This document shows positions 1 to 5,310 of a stretch of DNA of 5,310 nt, piece after piece (the first letter of the stretch is position 1; each line of letters opens with the position of its first letter). The DNA is from Nitrososphaeraceae archaeon (lineage in GTDB: Archaea; Thermoproteota; Nitrososphaeria; Nitrososphaerales; Nitrososphaeraceae): the NCBI GenBank assembly GCA_021155845.1, contig JAJNBK010000089.1, positions 1 through 5,310 of the forward strand, given 5' to 3'. A program made the translations under genes and the position numbers. The notes below the pieces were generated by a model. The model was not told where the DNA came from. It was given only the letters and a program-made list of their open reading frames with translations, and searched no databases.

Positions 1-174
1 ATACTGCTTTTCTTGTTTTTATTTTATTTCTAAATATAGAATTCTTTATTTATTATTCCAAAATGACCAATGGTAGTTTACTATAATTGTCAATCTATGT
101 ATTTACGTAACTATTAACCTATAACATGATAAAACAATAGAAGAACGACATAATTACTTTGCTCAGAAAGTTAC

Positions 175-189
175 AAAAATAGAAAAAAT
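175..189 (-). terminator. Candidate T-rich archaeal terminator after the dioxygenase gene
   Basis: Read on the minus strand, two T-runs (six T at 188-183, five T at 179-175) lie about 20-30 bases past the shifted-frame stop codon at 208. Archaeal transcription commonly ends at such T-runs without a strong hairpin. The call rests on position and composition only. Confidence 0.35.
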
Positions 190-207
190 ATCTTTAGTTA
201 TTTCATC

Positions 208-847
208 TTATGGACTAAAGTTACGATAGTCTTCTAAAACAAAGTCAAAATTAGCATATTTTGTTCCATTTTTCTCAACAATTTTCATTATTAATGGGTC
301 TTTTACAAATTTATCCATATGTGGATCTCCTTCAAAATGCTGGATTTCCTGGATTATCGGGAATCCATGCCTTTACATGTATATGAGCAGGTCTGGTAGT
401 ATTTCCTTCAGAATAGCTTAAAGGAACAATAGTATTTAGCGTATAATTTCCATTTTCATCAGAGATAATCTTACCTCTTAGAGTGAAACCTTCATTATCA
501 TATTCTCCTTTAGAATCGGTTTGCCAAAAATCTAAAACAGCACCAATTAATGGATTACAGTTCATAAAACCTAAAATTTTACCAGTAACTACTAGCCTTT
601 CTCCTTCTATACCTTTTGAAAATTCACTTCCTTTAATTGGTGAACCTTCTTTGTAATATGGTCCTTGTACTGTTGGGACAGTTAATTCACAAGAAGTTAT
701 TTCATTTACTTTATTATTATTTGATATTGAAGTAGTAGTATTTTGAGCGAAAGATTCAGAAAAAGATGACGAAAAAATAGAAAAGAAAAGAGTAACTATG
801 ATTGAGGTGGAAATTATTGTAGTTTTAATAATATTAGTGTTTAACAT
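208..847 (-). pseudogene. Secreted intradiol ring-cleavage dioxygenase family protein, frameshifted near the C-terminus
   Basis: Intradiol dioxygenases open catechol-type rings between the two hydroxyls using a non-haem Fe(III). The uninterrupted frame runs from ATG at 847 to TGA at 332 (171 residues). Residues 1-35 are a signal peptide (hydrophobic 11-25, cleavage probably after S-F-A or S-F-A-Q), so the protein would act outside the membrane. The family motif Q-G-P-Y-Y is at 61-65. The four expected iron ligands are visible: Y116 (G-E-Y-D), Y145 (P-L-S-Y), H155 and H157 (R-P-A-H-I-H). The frame breaks just after G-N-P-A. The rest of the domain continues in another frame, from F-E-G-D-P-H (about 333) through ~42 residues to TAA at 208. 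Relatives have about seven residues, typically x-L-T-T-Q-x-Y, between these points; only four bases remain, implying a 17-base loss. An intact product would be about 218 residues. Natural substrate unknown. Family assignment is strong; inactivity is likely but inferred. Confidence 0.85.
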
Positions 848-875
848 ATTGTATAAGTAAAAATGTTCAATAATA

Positions 876-889
876 AAAAATATTTAACT
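876..889 (-). promoter_or_regulatory. Candidate TATA box of the dioxygenase gene
   Basis: On the minus strand, TTAAATATTT (887-878) is centred about 35 bases before the dioxygenase ATG at 847. With the usual archaeal spacing of about 25 bases from TATA to transcription start, transcripts would begin near 856 and have a leader of only about nine bases. This fits the absence of a Shine-Dalgarno sequence. The box overlaps the stop codon (884-886) of the broken upstream gene. The region is AT-rich, so chance matches are easy. Confidence 0.4.
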
Positions 890-1258
890 AGGAAAAAATT
901 CATGTTCAAATTCCATATATGATAAATCCTGATCCTCCTCATCACTTTTATTATTTTTATTATCTATCTCTTTAACAATAGGTTCCCAACTTGTAATAGG
1001 TTTAATTTTATTAACTCTCTCTTTGATTAAATTCAATTCTTCATCTGATAAGTTTTTGTACCATCATCATTGACAATATTTTCAAGGATTTTTTCTTTAG
1101 ATATAGTATATGGTTTTCTTTTGATGACATCAACTTCGAATTTATGATGTTCCATTAACCATTCAATATATTCAGAATTCTTGCTTTGACAATCTCTTTG
1201 TTATCAAGATTAGGGATTGATTCGATTTTGTTAAAATATTTGATAATTTTGATGGCAT
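884..1258 (-). pseudogene. Broken 125-codon gene of unknown function with three single-base deletions
   Basis: A start ATG at 1258 opens M-P-S-K-L-S-N-I-L-T-K and soon meets a stop. Adding one A to each of three A-runs (opposite T4 at 1226-1229, T3 at 1185-1187 and T5 at 1053-1057) gives one continuous frame to TAA at 884, exactly 125 residues. All three breaks have the same sense. Rebuilt, the protein reads I-E-S-I-P-N-L-D-N-K-E-I-V-K (12-25), then E-Y-I-E-W-L-M-E-H-H-K (30-40), a middle with N-D-D-G-T-K-N-L-S-D-E-E-L (64-76), S-W-E-P-I-V-K-E-I (91-99), and an acidic tail ending E-F-F-P-S. It is soluble, largely helical and charged, with no signal peptide or membrane segment. The first 40 residues faintly recall the helical N-terminal domain of archaeal tyrosine recombinases, but no catalytic domain follows, so I assign no function. 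It could be intact in the cell if the sequence has indel errors, although the neighbouring 2.8-kb gene shows none. Confidence 0.65.
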
Positions 1259-1285
1259 GATATTGTAATTGAATATGCGTAAATC

Positions 1286-1294
1286 TAGTATAAG
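1286..1294 (-). promoter_or_regulatory. Candidate TATA box of the broken 125-codon gene
   Basis: The minus strand reads CTTATACT at 1294-1287, centred about 32 bases before the ATG at 1258. This would give a transcript start near 1265 and an almost leaderless message. It supports the 1258 start as that of a formerly expressed gene. The same bases read AGTATAAG on the plus strand, where they lie about 20 bases before the repeat at 1313, so the direction is ambiguous. Confidence 0.35.
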
Positions 1295-1296
1295 AA

Positions 1297-1313
1297 CCCG
1301 ATACTCAATCGGG
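1297..1313. repeat. Short inverted repeat beside repeat copy A
   Basis: CCCGAT, a five-base loop ACTCA, then ATCGGG form a perfect six-base-pair stem. The last base of the stem is the first base of the 37-base direct repeat. It has no counterpart beside the second repeat copy, so it is not part of the conserved unit. It could stack on the repeat's own hairpin in RNA. Confidence 0.5.
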
Positions 1314-1349
1314 CTCGGAGGGCTTCGAGCATGACATGTAGTTGGGATC
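1313..1349 (+). repeat. Direct repeat copy A, 37 bases, with hairpin, SD-like motif and ATG
   Basis: Matches 4979-5015 at 34 of 37 bases in the same orientation; differences are at 1316, 1330 and 1334. A stem GCTCG (1313-1317) with CGAGC (1326-1330) encloses an eight-base loop holding most of GGAGGG (1317-1322). ATG follows at 1331, eight bases after that motif. The frame reads M-T-C-S-W-D-R and stops at 1354. The repeat is more GC-rich than its surroundings. It lies about 310 bases past the end of the propeller gene and 55 bases upstream of the broken 125-codon gene, on the opposite strand to both. It could be a dispersed repeat, a small RNA or leader, or the remnant of a repeated gene's 5' end. 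Confidence 0.8.
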
Positions 1350-1659
1350 GGTAAATTAGTATTTATTAGTTTGGTGACTTATTCAGAAGTTACTATAAAC
1401 CTTATAAGAGATTTAACTATAAAATATTCTTTGATATTTAGCCCTAATTAAAATGCTTTTCTTAATTTTACTACAACATTAAGATACTTTAGTAAGTGAG
1501 GAATAGTTCAAGTAATAATTAATCCCAAAATCATTAATAGTTTTCATTTGTTCGTATCAATGAAGATTACATTTGTTAATAATAAAAAATAGTACTAGAC
1601 ATAATGATAATCATAGATTTATTATTTAATCTGAACTTGTTGAATTACCAAAAATATTA
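1350..1659. other. Gene-free AT-rich region downstream of the propeller gene
   Basis: No convincing reading frame was found on either strand; the few ATG-initiated frames are about ten codons or shorter. The part nearest the propeller gene holds its probable T-rich terminator. The rest is low-complexity AT-rich sequence with several TATA-like words (for example ACTATAAAATA near 1418-1428) that lack a gene to serve. I see no repeat or RNA gene in it. Confidence 0.6.
1580..1598 (-). terminator. Candidate terminator of the membrane/propeller operon
   Basis: About 65-80 bases past the propeller stop codon at 1660, the minus strand reads CTAGTACTATTTTTTATT: a short palindrome followed directly by six T (1589-1584). 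This suits archaeal T-run termination. The palindrome is too small to count as a strong hairpin. Confidence 0.35.
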
Positions 1660-4440
1660 TTATAGGAAACGTGCATATATGCCTCTACCCATAGTACTTG
1701 CGAATAGTTTGTTAGCACTTCTATTTAGTGCTAGACCTGTGACTACTATACGAGGCATTCCATCATCAAAAGGTTCCCATGAATCCCCACCATCGCGTGT
1801 TCTAAAAACGCCAATACCTGTTGCAGCATACAAAATTTCTGGATTATATTGATCAAATATGATTGAGGTGACAGGAACGTTTGGAAGAGCATCAGTAGGT
1901 AATATTCCGCTTGCATTTGTCCAATGTTTTCCACCATCGACTGAACGAAAAATATGTCGTCCTCCATATCCTGCATAAGCAATGTATAAAAGACTCATAG
2001 TATACCACCATGGAGCAATACACGTAATAAATCCATAAGGTGGCTTATCAGTAGGCGTATAGGGTTCCGTCCAGCTTCCCGGATCTCCATTGTTAATACT
2101 TCGGTAAATCCTACCTTGATCTGTTGCCACAAAGCACACAGAGGTATGTGATGGATGGAATGCAACATATTTAGCATTACCATTGGTGGTTAGAACTGAC
2201 GTCCAATTGTCTCCTTGGTCAAAACTACGAAATACTTGATTTGCTTGTGTGCATAAAAGTAGATTAGGATCGCCATATTTGACAGCAAGATGAGATACAG
2301 CTATTTTAGGATCTGATATTCCATTGAGTATAGTTGTCCAAGATATACCTGCATCTTTACTTCTACGTAAATTGTTATCCCAAGGTGTAACATAAATATT
2401 GTTGCTATTGTTAGGATCTACTATGAAGATACCACCTTCGTTGCCTGCACCAGTATCAATCCATGAACCCAATGGAAAAAAGTTTTTTCTTATAATTCCT
2501 TGATCTTGAGTACTTCCTCCTAAAACAAAAGGAGAATTCTGACCTACTCCAACAGTATAAAATTGAGTAGCAACTATACCATCGCTTTTAAGAACCCATC
2601 GATTTCCATTGGTATCAGATTTATAGACGCCGCCATCAGTAGCAAGATAGCAAATATTTGAATTAGTAGGATCAAAAACAATTACATGTTTATCTGCATG
2701 AGTTCCTGTAATCGTAGAAAATGAAATCCCTCCATTACTACTTCGTTCGAGACCAACCCCACCTGCAAAAATTACATCCTCATTATTTGGATCAACTGCT
2801 ACCATATTGGTCCATTCATTATAACTTACTTTCTGATGTTCACCAGGAATTCGTGTCCAAGTTAAACCTCCATCATTAGATTTATACAGTTCACCAGAAT
2901 CTAAACCCATTTTACTTACTAGGAAAGAAGTGCCATGTTGACCATTTTGTCCTATCGCTAATTTTATCCATTCAGCTGAGGACCCTGTAGGAATTCCGTT
3001 AGATAGTAAACTCCAAGTCGTTCCACCGTCTAGACTTTTAAAGACTCCGGTATTCCAGACACCAACATATAATATATCTGGAGAAAATGGATCCATGAAT
3101 GCATCAGAAATGTGGTCTGTTCTGACATTGAGCCATGTTAATCCTCCGTCTACAGACTTGTGTAATCCACGATTTCCTGCGACATATACAATGTTTCTGT
3201 CATTAGGATGCACTAAGACTTTTGTACACCTATCACTATCAATCGGTGATAAAAGATCCCAGTCTACGCCTCCATCTGTCGTTTTGTAAACCCCTACTCC
3301 AGGATATGTAGGTTCATAACCAGGGGCGTTTTCTCCAGTAGCCGCATAAACTGTCTCAGAAAAACTCTTGGCTACACCAATTGCACCAATGGCCATCGAG
3401 AGTTCCAATTCCATTGTGCTGTACCAACTGATGCCGCCATTTTGCGTTTTCCAGACTCCGCCATCAGCAGCACCTGCGTACAAAGTATTACCATAAATAG
3501 GATGAATGGCAAGTGATTTTATCCTTCCACTGAATCTTTTTGGCCCTGCTAATCTCCATTTCTGACAAGAAAAGATATTAGGAAAAAGAAGTTCTTGAGG
3601 AATATTATTTAAAATATCAATATCAAAGAGCTGTGCTTCTGGCAAACCACCATCAGATAAGTCAAGTCTGCGACATATTTCGCATATGTATTTCAATTTT
3701 TCCTTTTCAACTATAGGCAATCCTGATTTTGCAGCTAATTCAGGATTCTCTCGAATCATTTCAAATGTTTCATTACAAAGAGTCAATTTACAAATTTGGT
3801 TAAGCAATTTATCCAGAGATTGCGTTTGACGCGAGGCTCTTAGCCATGGCATAGAATTATTAATTATGGATATTGTCTGTAATAACCAAGGGTCTGATGG
3901 TAAACCAATAGATACATATTTACCAGATTCTTTGATTATCGCCCAAGCATAATCACCATTCAACGATGATGCCGATCTGTTAATTAATTGCCATTCTCTA
4001 GTAGATTCCTCGAATCTAAATATACGTATTGTGGATGGATCTATATTAGTAAGTTTATCTTTATCTAATCTAATCTTAATCATAAATTTGGAAAATTGAG
4101 ATTTAATTTGTGTTTCCACTACTTTAGATACAAATCCAAAACTAGAATTTGGACGCGGATTATCAGTATGATGTATTTTTGCTTTATATCCTTCTTCTTT
4201 ACCAACTATGGTAATATCAAATCCTTTTTGTGGTGGACTTTCTCCAGTATCTATATCCATGAATGGTGTTTTAGAAAGTGTTCGAGCATTTTCTATTGCA
4301 TGCAAACGATCTTTATTATCTATAAATCCGCTTTTATCACTAAAAAGGTCTTTAAACCATTCTGAGCGTTCTTTGAATACTTCCTCTTCGTTTTCTATTT
4401 CTTCATTTTCTTCATCTTTTTCATCCTTGATATTACTCAT
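1660..4440 (-). CDS. Asp-box (BNR/sortilin-like) beta-propeller protein, 926 residues, cytosolic by sequence
   Basis: Twelve Asp-box motifs (consensus S-x-D-x-G-x-x-W) occur at about residues 328, 383, 425, 465, 517, 563, 604, 690, 735, 777, 829 and 877. They fill residues ~295-926 with beta-propeller blades of the VPS10/sortilin, Ycf48 or GH74 type. The end G-R-G-I-Y-A-R-F-L resembles a closing strand. Residues 1-25 are very acidic, ~70-180 form a beta-rich domain ending Y-V-S-I-G-L-P, and 205-290 are helical with C217, C222, C253 and C256. There is no signal peptide or membrane segment, whereas most such propellers are exported. Sialidase or glycosidase activity cannot be inferred from Asp boxes alone; a binding or scaffold role is as likely. 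The ATG at 4440 overlaps the TGA of the upstream membrane-protein gene (ATGA) and has an SD ten bases before it, so the two should be co-expressed. The frame is intact throughout. Fold is certain; function is unknown. Confidence 0.93.
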   Translation of the reverse strand: MSNIKDEKDEENEEIENEEEVFKERSEWFKDLFSDKSGFIDNKDRLHAIENARTLSKTPFMDIDTGESPPQKGFDITIVGKEEGYKAKIHHTDNPRPNSSFGFVSKVVETQIKSQFSKFMIKIRLDKDKLTNIDPSTIRIFRFEESTREWQLINRSASSLNGDYAWAIIKESGKYVSIGLPSDPWLLQTISIINNSMPWLRASRQTQSLDKLLNQICKLTLCNETFEMIRENPELAAKSGLPIVEKEKLKYICEICRRLDLSDGGLPEAQLFDIDILNNIPQELLFPNIFSCQKWRLAGPKRFSGRIKSLAIHPIYGNTLYAGAADGGVWKTQNGGISWYSTMELELSMAIGAIGVAKSFSETVYAATGENAPGYEPTYPGVGVYKTTDGGVDWDLLSPIDSDRCTKVLVHPNDRNIVYVAGNRGLHKSVDGGLTWLNVRTDHISDAFMDPFSPDILYVGVWNTGVFKSLDGGTTWSLLSNGIPTGSSAEWIKLAIGQNGQHGTSFLVSKMGLDSGELYKSNDGGLTWTRIPGEHQKVSYNEWTNMVAVDPNNEDVIFAGGVGLERSSNGGISFSTITGTHADKHVIVFDPTNSNICYLATDGGVYKSDTNGNRWVLKSDGIVATQFYTVGVGQNSPFVLGGSTQDQGIIRKNFFPLGSWIDTGAGNEGGIFIVDPNNSNNIYVTPWDNNLRRSKDAGISWTTILNGISDPKIAVSHLAVKYGDPNLLLCTQANQVFRSFDQGDNWTSVLTTNGNAKYVAFHPSHTSVCFVATDQGRIYRSINNGDPGSWTEPYTPTDKPPYGFITCIAPWWYTMSLLYIAYAGYGGRHIFRSVDGGKHWTNASGILPTDALPNVPVTSIIFDQYNPEILYAATGIGVFRTRDGGDSWEPFDDGMPRIVVTGLALNRSANKLFASTMGRGIYARFL

Positions 4441-4649
4441 TTTGACGTTACTCCTCTACTAGCTGAAAGTCCCATTAAAGCAACAATTATAGTGATAACT
4501 AACGTAGTCATAACAATTGGTTTGGCATGTACTTCAGGAAGTAATTCCGCAATCAAACAGATGGATGATAAAATTATAATAATTACTGCGAAAGGAACAA
4601 ATAGCCTTTTACTTAACTGATATAGAACTGAACTCAATAATCTGAACAT
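4437..4649 (-). CDS. Small two-segment membrane protein, 70 residues
   Basis: I do not recognise a family. Two hydrophobic stretches, about residues 16-37 (V-P-F-A-V-I-I-I-I-L) and 44-62 (V-M-T-T-L-V-I-T-I-I-V), are each long enough to span the membrane. They are joined by a short loop, E-L-L-P-E-V-H-A-K. Positive residues lie before the first segment (K14, R15) and after the second (R65, K70), while the loop is mildly acidic. By the positive-inside rule this is a hairpin with both ends in the cytoplasm. The gene is first in a two-gene unit and its TGA overlaps the ATG of the propeller gene. A small hairpin membrane protein expressed with a large leaderless propeller suggests it could anchor or regulate that protein; this is inference. 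No SD is evident at its own ATG. Real-gene confidence rests on the overlap, the downstream SD and the coherent topology. Confidence 0.75.
   Translation of the reverse strand: MFRLLSSVLYQLSKRLFVPFAVIIIILSSICLIAELLPEVHAKPIVMTTLVITIIVALMGLSASRGVTSK
4451..4457 (-). promoter_or_regulatory. Ribosome-binding site of the propeller gene
   Basis: AGAGGAG on the minus strand sits ten bases before the ATG at 4440, inside the last codons of the upstream gene. It complements the conserved CCUCC region of archaeal 16S rRNA. It supports this ATG as the true start, and with the ATGA overlap it points to reinitiation or coupled translation. Confidence 0.6.
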
Positions 4650-4978
4650 AAGATCGATCTATAAAAATTTTTTCCACATGTCTAGTTTGAGAAACTATTT
4701 ATTCATTTCTTAATATTTTTCGGCGCCTCAAAGTTTATACCAATATATTTATCTATCAAGACATTTAATATAAAATTACGAAATAGGCATGAATTGATGG
4801 AAACTCCAATAACTCAAACAATACAGTGTGGACGTTACGGAAATAAACCACCATTTATTTATTCAATCTTTCATTGAAAATAGAATCTTTATTGTATTAA
4901 ATTATCTGCAGTATTATTGATTATACTATATAGGACTCTATTATCTAAAATAAAAGGGCTCGATAACTAAAAACCAAA
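4650..4978. other. Gene-free AT-rich region upstream of the membrane/propeller operon
   Basis: It contains candidate promoters for the minus-strand operon, a perfect ten-base palindrome AGATCGATCT (4651-4660) one base before the ATG of the membrane-protein gene, a second palindrome AAAAATTTTT (4663-4672), a small six-base-pair hairpin with a three-base loop (4683-4697), and an isolated GGCGCC in an otherwise AT-rich stretch (4722-4727). A 26-codon plus-strand frame (4797-4877) has no support. TATA-like words near 4921-4932 and 4946-4955 precede the plus-strand repeat at 4979. Confidence 0.6.
4764..4775 (-). promoter_or_regulatory. Candidate TATA box of the membrane/propeller operon
   Basis: The minus strand reads TTTTATATTAAA, the most canonical archaeal TATA-like word before the operon. 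It would place the transcript start near 4744 and give a leader of about 95 bases. Alternatives nearer the gene exist (GAATAAATAG at 4704-4695 and TTTTTATAG at about 4668-4660), though the last lies too close to the ATG at 4649 for normal spacing. The choice among them is uncertain. Confidence 0.25.
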
Positions 4979-5015
4979 GCTTGGAGGGCTTCGAGTATGT
5001 CATGTAGTTGGGATC
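4979..5015 (+). repeat. Direct repeat copy B, 37 bases, with hairpin, SD-like motif and ATG
   Basis: Second copy of the repeat at 1313-1349. The stem GCTTG (4979-4983) with CGAGT (4992-4996) keeps all five pairs: two of the three differences from copy A turn G-C pairs into G-U pairs. GGAGGG (4983-4988) is again eight bases before an ATG (4997). The frame reads M-S-C-S-W-D-L-S and runs 18 codons to TAA at 5053, against seven codons in copy A. It lies about 60 bases past the stop codon of the partial gene at the right edge, on the opposite strand. Confidence 0.8.
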
Positions 5016-5075
5016 TGTCTTTTACAAATTTAAACTTTAATCTTTTTAAATAAATGTGACTGTTTAAAATACCTT

Positions 5076-5310
5076 TTACTGTACTAAAATTTTAAAACTA
5101 GCCTCTCTCATTGGATCGAACCTAGGTGGAGGACCCTCATTACCCTTAAGCAGATCAACAATTCGTAATTCTATATTGTGTTCTCCTGGAGACAAATTAT
5201 GCAAAAATAGGAAATAACCGGTAGCTATTGCTCTATAAGTACCTGGATCAATTGGTCCCCAAATATCCACTGGGTTCTCAGGAAAGGTAAAATTAAAGAA
5301 GTCAGTCTTT
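5076..5310 (-). CDS. C-terminal part of a probable secreted protein (5' end outside the window)
   Basis: The frame is open from the right edge to TAA at 5076, giving 77 residues. A GTG at 5270 is inside the gene, because in-frame coding continues upstream as F-N-F-T-F-P-E-N-P-V-D-I-W-G. The motifs are F-T-F-P-E-N-P (about 6-12), G-P-I-D-P-G-T-Y-R-A (16-25), G-Y-F-L-F-L (29-34) and L-S-P-G-E-H-N-I-E-L (37-46), ending in a strand A-S-F-K-I-L-V-Q. This pattern matches my recollection of the C-terminal half of a widespread small secreted protein family in thaumarchaea and some bacteria, in which a beta-sandwich ends with a P-G-x-H-T-I strand. Its biochemical role is unknown. The N-terminus, which would show a signal peptide, is not visible. 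It may or may not belong with the membrane/propeller pair; more than 400 bases and a repeat separate them. Confidence 0.8.
   Translation of the reverse strand, partial: KTDFFNFTFPENPVDIWGPIDPGTYRAIATGYFLFLHNLSPGEHNIELRIVDLLKGNEGPPPRFDPMREASFKILVQ

Noticed and set aside
298..313. Exact 16-base match GTCTTTTACAAATTTA to 5017-5032, directly beside repeat copy B
   Set aside because: At 298-313 it is ordinary dioxygenase coding sequence (K-F-V-K-D on the minus strand). The word is AT-rich, the flanks do not match, and nothing similar lies beside copy A, so chance is the simplest explanation.
1258..1310. Upstream extension of the broken gene in the frame before its first break (G-S-Y-T-R-F-T-H)
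   Set aside because: That frame lacks a start codon and meets a stop at 1305-1307. The ATG at 1258 plus one restored A gives a better start with a TATA-like box at normal spacing.
1297..1352. Possible tRNA or box C/D RNA at the repeat, suggested by GC-rich stems and an ATGACATG word
   Set aside because: No cloverleaf, T-arm consensus or 3' acceptor pairing can be drawn, and no proper C (RUGAUGA) and D (CUGA) boxes are spaced as a guide RNA requires.
1604..1852. Plus-strand open frame at the 3' end of the propeller gene
   Set aside because: Most of it is the antisense shadow of the C-terminal Asp-box coding sequence, and it has no family-like sequence. The same holds for plus-strand frames at 3095-3289, 4096-4365 and 4208-4462 and minus-strand frames at 1746-1982 and 1995-2183.
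1660..4440. Annotation of the propeller as a sialidase or xyloglucanase (GH74)
   Set aside because: Asp boxes are structural and occur in many non-enzymatic propellers. I could not identify a sialidase arginine triad with its R-I-P motif, or confident GH74 catalytic aspartates.
4797..4877. 26-codon plus-strand frame starting M-E-T-P-I-T-Q and ending I-F-H
   Set aside because: It has no SD, no recognisable motif and is short enough to occur by chance. It lies in the probable promoter region of the minus-strand operon.

Overview
The window looks like a stretch of an AT-rich archaeal chromosome, most likely an ammonia-oxidising thaumarchaeon of the Nitrososphaera/Nitrosocosmicus type. The basis is indirect: AT-rich intergenic DNA with TATA-like boxes about 25-35 bases before start codons, T-rich 3' ends, a secreted protein whose signal peptide ends in S-F-A-Q, and the C-terminus of a small secreted protein with a G-P-I-D-P-G-T-Y-R-A motif. 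The last two are features I associate with this group. There is no rRNA or marker gene here, so the assignment is an inference.

All recognisable genes lie on the minus strand. Reading from the right edge leftwards: (1) 5310-5076 is the C-terminal part of a probable secreted protein cut by the window edge. (2) 4978-4650 is a gene-free region holding candidate promoters and a 10-bp palindrome. (3) 4649-1660 is a translationally coupled pair: a 70-residue protein with two membrane segments, whose TGA overlaps the ATG of a 926-residue beta-propeller protein with twelve Asp-box (BNR) repeats, an acidic N-terminus, a beta-rich N-terminal domain and a four-cysteine segment. The large protein has no signal peptide. 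(4) 1659-1259 is gene-free apart from a repeat and a promoter candidate. (5) 1258-884 is a 125-codon gene of unknown function broken by three single-base losses, all in A-runs. (6) 847-208 is a secreted intradiol-type dioxygenase that keeps all four iron ligands but has lost about 17 bases, which shifts the frame before the last ~42 residues. Bases 1-207 hold only its T-rich 3' end and no gene that I can see.

Two 37-base direct repeats on the plus strand (1313-1349 and 4979-5015, 34 of 37 identical) bracket the propeller pair. Each can form a small hairpin whose loop carries a GGAGGG ribosome-binding-like motif, followed immediately by ATG and the same few codons. They are the most unexplained element in the window. 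The membrane/propeller pair is the clearest functional unit. Its role is unknown, but the coupling suggests a propeller scaffold working with, or at, the cytoplasmic membrane.
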